Source of the DNA: Scenedesmus sp. ARA3
Taxonomy: Eukaryota > Chlorophyta > Chlorophyceae > Sphaeropleales > Scenedesmaceae
DNA: 64,000 nt
Assembly (NCBI GenBank): GCA_004335835.1
Contig: RWJK01001491.1
Location: 53,361-117,360 of the forward strand
Reading direction: 5' to 3'
The position numbers and the translations under genes were made by a program. Shown here one piece after another: positions 25,199-35,900 of this stretch (position 1 is the first letter of the stretch; every line of letters starts with the position of its first letter). The notes beneath the pieces are model-generated. The model saw nothing but the letters and a program-made list of their open reading frames with translations, was not told the DNA's origin and ran no database searches.

Positions 25199-28100
25199 AG
25201 CTATCTCAGCAGAAGAGCATGGAGCCAGGGTGACGAGGTGAGCCTCACACTAACAGCCACCACCAGCTGCATGCCCCTCTGCTGGCTGCATCGACCACCG
25301 CCACCAACACACACGCGCGCATAAAACAGGGTGCCTTGTGGTCATGATGGTGTCCCTCTCTGACGTCTGGTGCCAGACCATGATCTTTCCCTGCAGTGGC
25401 GCATGCCGTGCCAGGGCCCACATGTCAGTACCACCCTCCCTTCCTCCCTCCCTCCCTCATATGGTACACTGTGACTGCAAGGCGCACGCCAGTGCACAGT
25501 GCAGCGCCCACCTGTCCGCCATTGCCGCGTGGCATGCCTCCAGCCGCGACATGACAAACTCCTGCAGGGGCTCTGCCAGTGGGTGGTCAGCCGCCAGCGG
25601 CGCTTGCAGGAACAGCAGCGCCTCCCACAGCGCATGCACCTGGGGCGGCGGCAAGCAAAGGAGGCGTGAGGGAGAAAGGGCATGCAGCACAAGCGACACA
25701 TGTACTTGCATGATGGCAGCTGCTGCAGCAGGCGCGGCACACTCCATCAGTGATGACTAGTGCGTCTCCTCTCTATTCCTCATGCAGCCCCTGCACAGGT
25801 TTGTCTAGTTCGTTGCTGCAACAGGTGACTAGTAAAGCTCACTCTCCTTTTCTGGTCTCAGACCTGTGTTCAACCTGTTTTGGCTCATACCATCCAAGAT
25901 GGTGCCAGGACCCACATGTAACTATCCTCTCTCAAAGTGAGGGAGGCGTTGACAGCTGCCTCTAACAGTGTTACTGCAGATACGCCGCACCTGGTGCTTG
26001 TGTATCTTCAGCTCGCGTGTCACTCGCTGCTGCAGCTCTGGCGGCATCTTCAGCAGGCTAGCAGGCGACCGCCCTGCCTCCTCAGCAGCACCAGCTGCAG
26101 CACCAGCACGCGCGTCTGCAGAACGGCCTGCACCATCACCAGCAGCTGCTGGTGACTCCCTAGTTGATGCATCTGTTTGCTGCTGCTGCTGCTGCTGCTG
26201 CTGCGCTGCCTCTGCCTGCTCCTGCTGTTGTCGCTGCTGCTGTCGCTGTACTTTGGTGAACAGCTCCCGCGCTGCTGCCTGCTGCCGCTCCTCTTCAGCC
26301 TCTGCTGCTGCGAGCGCGGCGTCTGCTGCCTGCAGCAGACGCACACGTAGCAGGCGGTGTTTATGAAGAAACAAAAGCTGCTAGCTGCGCCGCAACATTA
26401 CGAAACTGTCCGAGGAATGATCTGCAGCCTAAACATGCACCGTTCCCCGGCCAGCAGCAGCAGCAGCAGCAGCCGCTGCAGGCAGTGGTCGGCAGCAGCA
26501 GCATCAGTAGGTTTAAGCAGCACACCTGTGTCAGCCAAGGGCAGCCTGCTGCCATGTCCAGCTCCAGCTTCTCCCTCAACCGCTGCAGCCCCGGGGCAGG
26601 GTCCTCAAACTGGCAGAGCGGGGGCAGCAGAGCCACCAAATATGTCTGCTGAGCACATCCTTGCATGCAACATGCATAGAGGGCCATGTGGGGTTGTTTG
26701 CAAGGCAGTCTGAAAAATATATCTCTATTTCAGAGATGCCAGCATAATGACAATATGCGCGCATCCGGTGCGACATTGGCAGGGCAGCAGTCCAGGAAGG
26801 CAAGCATATGTCTGCAGCTGCCAGTTGCGGCTGCGCCTGTGCCTGCCTCTCACCGTGAGGTCCACTGCTTCACGCTGCTTGGCCAAGTCATACGCAGCCT
26901 TGATCATGGCCTTGCCTGGGGCAAGGGCAGCAGCAGCAGCAGCAGAGGTGTGTCAAGTGCTGCATCATCATGTTGCTCCGCGACCTGCTCGCTAGAACGC
27001 ATGCCCTGTTGGTGCAGGAGAGAATGCACGCGGGCGGCAGGGCATGCTGCAATGGAGTGTGTCGCTGAGGGCTGCAGCACATGCAGTGATGAGACGCTCA
27101 CCATAACCACCGCCCTGCAGCGAAGGCAGCACCAACACCTGGGCCACGCGCGGACGCTGGTTAAGAGGCCTGCAGACACAGCACCATGCAAGACGTTCAC
27201 CACGATCACACAGCGTGCGTGCAGCATGGCAGGATTGCTGCCCATACAGTATATGGCGCATTTTTGAGTAAGCCAGCAGCAGCAGCAGCAGGTGTACAAC
27301 GCCTGATGAAGGCTGTGTGCAGGCAGGCTCACCAGGCATAGAAGTTGTACAGCGTCATGAATCCAATCTGCACAGCAAAGCGCATGTACACACAGTTGAA
27401 CTCCTGCTGTAATAGCTTGGCTGCAATCTGGCTATAGAATGATGACGGCGACATGTCACGGTTGCTGTCATTGCCACTAGGGTCGCGGCACGGTACTGCA
27501 CCAGGCAAGCTGTGCTATCAATGGACCTGCATCCAGGGGCGTGTGCTCTATTAAAATCGCCAGAGGTCCTGCAGCACGACATGCAGCACCTGCACAAGTG
27601 TGCAGGCACTGCGTGTGCCCCCTGTGCAGTGTCCACACAGAGATGCACCCCAGAGCAGCGCCGGCGCCACTCACCAGCTGCTGCTGCTTGCCCTCTGCAT
27701 GCAGCACTGCCGCCACAATCTCCCACTTTGGGTCTGCAGCATCAATGTAGTTTGCGCCATCTATGGTGAAGATCAGCAGCGGCTGCAGACGCGTGTGAAG
27801 GTCCTGCAGGACATGCATGCACAGCACAGGCGCACCAAGCCGCTGAGCAGGGGCCAAGTGACAGACCTGCTGATGACTGGTGATGGCGCTTAGTGATGCG
27901 TTTGGTGATATGCTACGAAGTGCCGCCGAATGACGAGATCCAGCAGCAGCACATGCAGCACGGGGCAGCATGCACAGAACCAGTGCTCTGTGCAGCTGCT
28001 GTTTGAGGGAGGCCTGGATGCTGCCAACAGGTAGTAGCTGCTGGTGCTGCGCTTGTCTTCCACGCCGAGACTGCACAGCATGGCACGCATCTCACAGCGC

Positions 28101-28453
28101 GACTACAGCAGCAGCTGCAGCTGCCTTCAACACACCTTGAACCAATCCGGAGTGTCTGCCAGCTTGCTGTGGTACAGCTTCACCTCCCCAGCTGCAGCGC
28201 TGGTGCTGCTGCTGCTGCTGCCACAACGTCCTGCCGCTGCGGCAGCAGCAGCGCCTGCTGCTGGCATGCTGGCGATTTGCTGCCCCATCTGCGCGAAGTT
28301 TAGCGCTGGCGCTGCAGCCACCCTTTGCAGGAAGTCTGCCTTCTCTGTTGCGAAGGGCTGCGGCCACCATGCCTGCAGCAGCGTCAGCACATCATCTGCG
28401 CCAGATTGCTTGTCCTCCCAGCGCACATCAACCCTGTGTGGTCACACACGCCC

Positions 28454-28484
<31 letters not shown>

Positions 28485-29280
28485 CCCATCGTCATCGTGA
28501 GCTATGTGCAAATGTGAGCGCAACATGGAGATCAATCAACGACGCAGTACAATCATGCTGGCAGGCGGTCAACATTGCGGGGTTGATTCAGTTGCTGGTC
28601 TTTGCATCACAGCAGTGTGCATTCAGCTGATGGTTATGGAGTAAGGTGTGAAAACAGGCTTGGTCATAGTTGCTGCGCATGCACCCTGAAGAGACCACGC
28701 CTCTGCTGAGTAGCAGGCATTCAGCCAAACTGATGTGGTAAGTTGCCCTGATCAGATCTACTGCTTCCACTTCCTGCAGAGGCTGCCAGCTCACCAGCAG
28801 TGGAAGCTGTGCGCTGCAAGCCACACATCAACATGCAGACCTCGATAACCGTTAATCTCCTCACCATCGCCGAACACCTGCAGGATCAAAACAGGACTAA
28901 GCATTTGTACGGCTGCACATGCACACCAGGCGTGACAGATAGAAGCTGCTGTACCTGTGAAATAGCAGTGAAAGCATGCAGTCAGGCATGGCTCAGGGAT
29001 CTCGTGCTTGCCTTGCCCAGGCAGATTGCTGCAAGGATTGCTGGGCTAGTGGAACTCAACACACCTGGTTGTAGAACTCGCACTTGAAAGGCTGCCCGCC
29101 ACTTGCTATCTCCTGCTCCAGCTCAGCGGGTGTTGTGCTGTGCAGCAGATGGAACACAACTGTCTCCGCTGCTGGGTGTGCATGAAACTCCTGCACGCTG
29201 ACCTGGCTGCTGAACTTTACTTTCTTCTTGACTGGTCCGTCGCCCTGGGCTTCCGAGGGATCGCCTTTGACGCTGGACAT
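24619..29280 (-). CDS. HAT1: Histone acetyltransferase type B catalytic subunit HAT1
   Basis: Twelve phase-consistent exons give 570 residues: 29280-29065, 28877-28795, 28433-28136, 27803-27675, 27367-27333, 27169-27102, 26915-26854, 26609-26526, 26329-25991, 25639-25512, 25119-24960, 24729-24619. HAT1 landmarks in order are VFGDGEEINGYRGLHVDVW, QPLLIFTIDGANYIDAADPKWE, GFMTLYNFYAW, RVAQVLVLPSLQGGGYG (acetyl-CoA binding QGGGYG loop) and LTFEDPAPGLQRLR. Near the end is LLKMPPELQQRVTRELKIHKHQV. HAT1 acetylates newly made histone H4 (Lys5/12) before chromatin assembly, with an RbAp46/48-type partner. The plant homologue (HAG2) is about 470 residues; the surplus is an Ala/Gln/Arg-rich insert in exon 9 and a Ser/Ala insert in exon 3. 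ATG 29280 is the most likely start. No exon-end copies were noticed. Confidence 0.92.
25155..25196. repeat. CAG triplet tract (14 units)
   Basis: This is an uninterrupted CAG run on the plus strand (CTG on the HAT1 coding strand), in the HAT1 intron just upstream of exon 11. Confidence 0.95.
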
Positions 29281-29594
29281 TTGGCTTGTTGAGCTGCTGA
29301 GCAAACAGGCCTGTACTGGACACACGCAAGCTTGCCAGATGAGATGATGCCAGCCTTTACACCAAGTCAGTACCAGCTGTGATCACTTGGTTGCTGTTGC
29401 AGCTTGCACCGCAGCGAACAACAGATGGGGCGAGCGGAAGTTTCGAACACGTATGTGACGGAATAACAGGTGCACTCCAGCCGAACCAGCTTAAAGGTGG
29501 GACGATTGTATCCGAGCACCGAAGAACGTCACTGCAGATAGCAAGACCGCGGGGGCTGTTGCTCTTATGAGTGACCTCCACAGTAGCAGTCAAA
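29281..29594. promoter_or_regulatory. Divergent intergenic promoter region, HAT1 / BioF
   Basis: 314 bases lie between the two opposite start codons. No defined elements were recognised. Geometry alone suggests a bidirectional promoter. Confidence 0.5.
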
Positions 29595-32500
29595 ATGGCA
29601 GCAGCAAGCACCCAGCAATGGGACTCATACATAGACTCTAGTCTATCTCAGATTAGAGATGCGCAGCTGGAGCGCGTGCTGCGACCATTAGTGCCAGACG
29701 GCAGCAGTGCTGTTCAGGTGTGGAGGCACCTGCATGTTGTGTAGTCACTGCAAGGCATGTATTTCGAACAACCCCATTGGCTCTCAGGCTTCAGCAACTA
29801 CTTTGTTGTTGCACATTCATCACTTTGCACGTAGGGTTGTCGTCCGCTGCCATGCTAGTGTCACTGTTGCTGCCGCTGATGGTGCCGGTGTGTGCGCTGG
29901 TGCCACAGCATGAGCTGGCGCATCATCCCTCTGCCCACCGCCTCCCAAATGTGCCGCTGGCTGTCTTAACGTGTCTACATGTGCTATCTGGTTTTGCCTG
30001 TGCAGGCTCTCCTGCATGTTGATGAGCACCACGCGTGGCTGCAGGCAGCTGCCCCCCCCGACAGCTGCACAAACCTGGCCCTCGACCCTGGCTGCCGCAG
30101 TGCTGACTTGGCAGCTGAGATGGTGCAGCTGCTGCTGTTCAGCACCAACGACTACTTAGGCATGTCAGCACACCCAGCAGTGAAGGCAGCAGCCGCAGAA
30201 GCAGCAGCTCAGGTGAGCAAGCGTCCAGTTGCACTTCACAGCCAGGCCCTGTCGACAGCACGAACACGCAAATAATACGCCCACTGCACCAACATGTTAA
30301 GTTGCGCTGCGGCCCTCGCTCCTCATCCCTGTTCGCTGGCTTCACCAGTGAGCACAGGCAGCTGGAGCGCAGTCCCCCAGCCGTTGAAGCTGCTGCCGCA
30401 ACCATCATGTGTGGCCATGCCATGCTCGCCCGGCACCAACGCAACCAATGTGCTCGGTCACTGTGCAGGTTGGCTGCGGCCCCCGCTCCTCGGCACTGGT
30501 GGCTGGCTTCACCAGTGAGCACAGGCAGCTGGAGCTGGAGCTAGCAGCACTGAAAGGCACGCAGGACGCGCTGCTGTTCCCAACAGGCTACGCAGCAAAC
30601 GTAGCAGTGGTGGCAGTGCTGGCCAGCATAAGCAACGCAGCAGGAGCAGTACCAGCAAATGCAGCTACTCCTGTCCTGCAGCAGCAGCCGCAGCAGCAGC
30701 AGCAGGGGATGCAGCCGCAACAGCAGCAGCAGCAGCAGCCTCAGCCACAAGTGGTTGTGCTGTCTGATGAGCTCAACCACGCCTCCATCATTGATGGGGC
30801 GCGCCTGGCTGCACGGGCAGGTGGTCAGGTGTCACTGCAGGTAGGTGACGCTCTGCGGGCGTGGCTGTTTGCTGGTCCGCTGCGTCGCACTCTGCCGTTC
30901 TGCTGTCCTGCTCTGCTTGCTGTCTGAACAGTTCTGCTGCGTGCCTCAACTTCCCAGAACACAGCCGAGGGTCGGCTGCTGCACGGCAACATCCTAGCAG
31001 CCACTGAGGCGAGATTTCGCACGAAAAGCCAGAAAAAAAGGGGCTCTGGGGGGTGAATGCAGCGCAAGACAGCGACTCTTGACCGCTACATGTGGCATGT
31101 TCCAGTTGTGCTGCGCCTGCTGCGTGCCCTTCAGGTGTACCGCCACAATGACATGCAGCACCTGGAGACACTGCTGGTAGCTATTGCACCCGGCACGCGC
31201 TGCCTGGTCGTCACTGACAGCCTGTTCTCTATGGATGGTGACTTTGCAGATCTCCGGGTGAGGCGGCCTGCCTGCGGCCACAGCAGCAGTCACAGCTTAT
31301 TACTTTTCACGTAGATGGGAAGGGTGGACGACATGCTGTTGCACTGCTGCAGCATATCATCAACACGAGCGACGCGAGCGGCATTCTCGTGCCTGCTGCG
31401 TTGCTTTCTGCGCTGGAGCAGCCTGGTCATCCACAGCAGCGGCTGGGTACTGCTGTCATGCCAGCAGTGCAGCTCGCACTAGGCATGACTCTGACCCTAC
31501 AACACACATGCCGGTGCTGTTAGTCTCTGTGCCTTGAAACCCTCTTGTATACCCCCGCTTGCTGACTGTGCGTGTTGCGGCCTTGCACTGCAGGGCTTAG
31601 CAGCGCTGCGGCGGCGCTACGGCTTTCTGCTAGCGGTTGACGAGGCGCATGCCACGCTAGTGTGCGGGGCCAGCGGCGGCGGTGCTGCTGAGATGATGTG
31701 TGTGGCCGCTGACATAGACGTGCACATCGGCACGCTCAGCAAGGCGATTGGAGCACAGGTAGGCACTCGCTGTGCGCAGTACTTTCGTGTGATGTGCTCT
31801 ACTCTACCTGCTAGTCAGCAAGGTGGTGCAGCCGTAGGCGCTTGGACAGAGCGGCCACCATTCGCCTGGTGCGCTGCCACAGCAGTGCACACCTCGCGCG
31901 CCGCATGCATGCATATGCCGGTTGGCTGGCGGCTGCAGCGCCACACTGCAACACCAGGTTCATACAGGCCCTGGACACCATATAGACGCAAGCTGGGCAC
32001 CCCGCTGATGCGCGGATGGGCCAGTCGTGACGCACTAGGTGCATTGCAGCATAGCACTGTGGCATTGCTGAGGGCTTCTTACAGCGCAGCATGCGCTACA
32101 GCCGCCGTGCTGCTGCTGCTGCTGCTTGCTCTGATGACTCAGCGCTGACTACAGCCATGGCGCTGCCTGTGCGCCTGCAGGGTGGCTTTGTGGCCTGCAG
32201 CAGCAAGTTGAGGGCGCTGCTGCTCAACAGGGGCCGCAGCGTCATCTATTCAACCGCACTGCCAGTACCAGTGGTGGCTGCTGCGCGCGCAGCGCTGCGG
32301 GTGTCACGCAGGTGCGTTGTTGAGGGAATGGAGGGGGCTGAGTACGTTTTGGCGATGTGGTGTGCTAGTAATAATAGTCTTCTTGTAAGCCATACCTTAT
32401 CGGCATCGGCAACCGCGCCCCGTACCGGAGCGGAAACTACGACTATTATTGCCTTTCTATTGGCGATGTGGTGTGCTGTTGTTGGGGTGAGAGGCGTGCC

Positions 32501-33424
32501 AGCATGCAAGGTGTGATTCAAGCAGCAGCACGCTGAAGCCGCAGTCCTGCAGAGCTTGGCTGCTAGAAATTCATCCCTGCGCTTCCGTACGTACATGAGT
32601 ATGGGGCTGACAGCTACTTGTGCAGCAGGTAGCGGCTGCTGCGCGCGCAGCGGTGCGGAGCTCACGCAGGTGCGTTGTAAGGGAACGATGAAAGGGGTTG
32701 TGTACATGTTGGTGATGGGCTGAGCTGGTGTTAGGGCTGAAAGGTGTGCCAGCATGCGGCAACGTGACTTGCAACAAGTCGCAAGTGATCCGCGACTCCT
32801 GCATAGCTTGGCATTGTGCGCAGGCGCTCATGACGCACGCAGCCACACGCATGCCATGCTCACCGTGCCTTCTGTGCTGCATGCTGTGCTGTGCCGCTGC
32901 CGCAGTGAGCCATGGGGTAAGCATGCCACATGTACTCTAGTTTCGACGCTGTGCTCACCATCCCGCACCTGTCTTGCTGCTGCTGCCGCTGCTGCTGCTG
33001 CTGCCGCAGTGAGCCGTGGAGGCGGCAACACGTATGGCACCTCACTCGGCTGCTCTCTCAGCGGCTGGGAGTGCCAGCAGCCAGCCCTGTCATCCCACTA
33101 GTAGTAGGCAGCGAGGCAGCTGCCCTGCAGCTCAGCCGGCGGCTGCTGGCACGGGGCTTTCACGTGCCTGCAATCCGGCCGCCTACAGTTGCGCGGGGCA
33201 CCTGCAGGTTGCGAGTAAGCCTGTCATCTGCTCACACGCAGGCTCAAGTTGAGGCGCTGGTTGGTGCGCTGCAGGCAGAGCTTGCGTTGCTGCCTGAGGT
33301 GCGGCTTGCGGCGCTGCCGCACCTGATGACTCAGCAGCAGCAGGAGCACCTACGCTGCCCGATGGCCGGCAGCCACAGCAGTCAGCAGCAGCAAGGCGAT
33401 GTGTGCACGCGCTCAAAGTTGTGA
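29595..33424 (+). CDS. BIOF: 8-amino-7-oxononanoate synthase (KAPA synthase, biotin synthesis)
   Basis: Seven exons with exact phase: 29595-29717, 30006-30212, 30469-30840, 31135-31257, 31594-31758, 32181-32311, 33010-33424, giving 511 residues. The enzyme condenses pimeloyl-CoA (or -ACP) with L-alanine using PLP. Visible are [91 protein letters not shown] and [14 protein letters not shown]. The PLP lysine is the K of TLSKA, codon 31741-31743. A Gln-rich insert sits before [10 protein letters not shown]. The protein ends SKL, a canonical peroxisomal PTS1, which fits reports of peroxisomal BIOF in plants. A poly(A) TGTAA is at 33835-33839. Introns 2 and 6 contain partial exon copies. Confidence 0.94.
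30303..30375 (+). repeat. Extra copy of the 5' end of BioF exon 3
   Basis: About 165 bases upstream of the used exon 3 (30469) the sequence for [19 protein letters not shown] recurs and then diverges, versus [19 protein letters not shown] in the used exon. The acceptor AG is less clear in the copy. Confidence 0.8.
32625..32690 (+). repeat. Extra copy of the 3' end of BioF exon 6 with donor
   Basis: The used exon 6 ends at 32311 followed by GTGCGT. The same 3' end (GCTGCTGCGCGCGCAGCG core) plus GTGCGT donor and the following TGTTGAGGGAATG-like intron start recur here, about 340 bases downstream. Confidence 0.8.
32890..32925 (+). repeat. Short extra copy of the BioF exon 7 acceptor and head
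   Basis: GCCGCAGTGAGCCATGG here mirrors the used acceptor and exon head GCCGCAGTGAGCCGTGG at 33004-33020, then diverges. It is too short to be certain on its own. Confidence 0.6.
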
Positions 33425-33834
33425 GCAGCTGAGCACGGCTGCGATGCAACCAAGTCTAACCGGCAAGCACTGGTGGTGCATTGTGCTGCGGCTTGTTCAA
33501 GGTAAATTTTGTTGTGCTGACAACTTGTCTCACTCAGTCTAATATATTCTCAAAGTTCTTTATGTCTGCAGCACATATGCAACAGCTGGGGGGAGGGGGC
33601 GCTTCTAAAGCAGTGTGCCGTGACCCCGTACTCAACAATAAACCACCCGGGTTGGCTGTGCATCGCGGTGGCAGCTGGATTGCTTTCCATGGTGCACCGC
33701 TTGCAGTCATGTGCTGACTCAGTGCAACGGATGCAAAGCACATGCACTGCTGTAGGAAACGGGTGCATCATCACGTAACGCTGTGAACACCATCACATGC
33801 CGTGTGTTGTTGCGTTTCACTTGTTGTGTTCCTT

Positions 33835-33839
33835 TGTAA
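33835..33839 (+). terminator. TGTAA poly(A) signal, BioF
   Basis: The pentamer typical of chlorophyte mRNA 3' ends lies about 0.41 kb after the BioF stop. Confidence 0.5.
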
Positions 33840-34292
33840 TGTACGATGCAGCTGTGAGCGCTGTAGAAAAGAGTGCATATGTCTGTATGACCTGCATGCA
33901 CGTTGTAACCCTTTATACTGTCGGCAGCGTGTCAAGCCGCGCAGAAGGCTTGTGAGTGTTTGTGACTTGCGCGTTTATGTAGGAACTTGGGGAAAGCAAT
34001 GCTGCTGGTGCCATGCAAGGCACTGCACTGCTGTTCGTTTTATATTTTCCCTTTGCTGTCACCTTGCTCACTTCATGGTGAAACACGCCTTGTCTACTCC
34101 AAGTAGTGTGTGGCACATGCGTAACCTCGCCCGTACTAGAGTAGTACTCAACTGTTGAGCCGGTTGGGTCAATCCGCAATTCAGGAGCCTTTACCCATTC
34201 AGGAACCCGGCTGCTGTGCACCATGGCAAGAGCAGCAGCGTAGCACAACAAGTGCACCAGGTGACAATGTGTAGTGTCATGGCATGATTGAC

Positions 34293-34368
34293 AGTGACAC
34301 AGTCCCTGTGTCACTGAGTGACACAGTCCCTGTGTCACTGAGTGACACAGTCCCTGTGTCACTGAGTG
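34293..34368. repeat. Three tandem 24-base units, each a near-perfect hairpin
   Basis: The unit TGACACAGTCCCTGTGTCAC plus ACTGAG-type linker is repeated three times. Within each unit AGTGACACAG and CTGTGTCACT are reverse complements separated by TCC, giving 10-11 bp stems with a 3-base loop on either strand. Confidence 0.9.
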
Positions 34369-35900
34369 ACACACAACAACTGACATGGCCTGTGACAGGC
34401 CAGCACAAATCATGCCAGCAACACGCGATTCGGAGGTCTTGAGCTGTACACTGCTGTGCTAAGTTCTGACTGCACACATCAAGGCCTGGAGGTCGAGACA
34501 CACCACATGCATGTACACTGCACAAAGTGCCAGACAACTGCAGTGCACACAGAAGTGCTTGATTGATCAGTTCTAGCTGAGAAGCGCAAACCCGGCACAC
34601 GGCAAATGCCAGCAGGTCAATGCACATGCGTCCAAAACGGCTGTCAACAGCCCCTCATGCGGCGCGCAAGGGCCTGCACTGCAGATGCCCAAATCTCCCT
34701 GGACTAGCATTGCACTGCCTGCTGCCCTGTGCCTGCCTTGTACCATACAAACCCACAACTTTCAGATGCAGAGTAGCTTGGCAAAGCTTCACACCTGCAC
34801 GCCATGTGCAGGCAGGGTTTGGGTTCGACAGTACAGCTCAAGCGCAGTGCACGGTGCAGCTGTGATGTTGAGTTGTAATGCTATGTATGTTTTATATGCC
34901 AGGTGCCACACCTTGGCCCCAACGTGATCACGTTGCTGACAGCTCAGCATGCAGTTGCAGTGTCCGCAGAGCCTGCAGTCCACCACGTGCCCAAAAACTG
35001 TAGTGGTAGTGCTGACGCGCATAACAACAAGCCATACAAGCTCTGACCGTAAAGCCTATGCGCCAGCAACAACAGACAGCAAAGGGTCAAGCCCTAGAAT
35101 TGAAACCGAGCCCCAGGCACCACACAGAGCGTGGGCTGTCAGTGGCGCTAAAGCACGCCAACAAGTGCTGCCAAATGCAAACACGCCACTCCAACAGCAT
35201 GGGATTCTGTGATGCACAAGTACTTAAGTCACATGCTGCGCACTGCCATCAGTTGTGCCACCCTCTATACGTTTTCATGTAAGCTACAACTTCAGGAGCA
35301 GCAGCATAGTTGTACTCTGCTGTATGTAGGATTCAAAGCAGCCGCATGCAAGCTGCCTTGGCAATTGTACAGCTAAAGAGGCAGACTGCGCAGATGTACC
35401 TGCAGCTGCTCGTGACTTCGCTGCTGAACAGCACAAGTGACAACACCGCTTGGTAAGCGAACAGCCTGGCGTGTGAGAGACAGCACAAGGAGGGCAGACA
35501 CACGCCTTGCCACACAAAACACATAAATCCTCTCTCATAAAACAGCTCCTGGCTGTAAGATATGCTGCACATCCTCAATAACAAGTGCAAGCAGCAGACC
35601 GTGCAGCTGAGACAGCTCACGCAACAAGCTGGCACCTGGCAAAGAGCACCAGCAGCAAGAGCACACCGCCACCCAAGAAACGTCCACACCCCGCGTTCCC
35701 ATCAAGGCTGCCAACCCGCACAAGCCTCAGGTGGGCTCGCTGCAACCAATGAATTGGCATGCCTGATGGGCCTTGTCGCACCCGCCACAGTCCGACAGTA
35801 GCACGCTGTGCGCCGCTCCTCAGGCAAACTGGTAGTGCAATGCAGCAGCAGCAGCAGGGCGCTGCCATGAGCCACCAAACCGCAGCAGCATCAGCAGCAC

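Larger units (their letters stand above)
33425..35900. other. Intergenic region between BioF and metalloprotease 3' ends
   Basis: The two genes converge here. It holds the BioF 3' UTR with TGTAA at 33835 and a hairpin repeat array at 34293-34368. No protein family was recognised on either strand. Confidence 0.5.

Noticed and set aside
34277..34627. Octapeptide repeat frame over the hairpin array
   Set aside because: The 24-base period necessarily gives an 8-residue repeat; no start, family or splice support.
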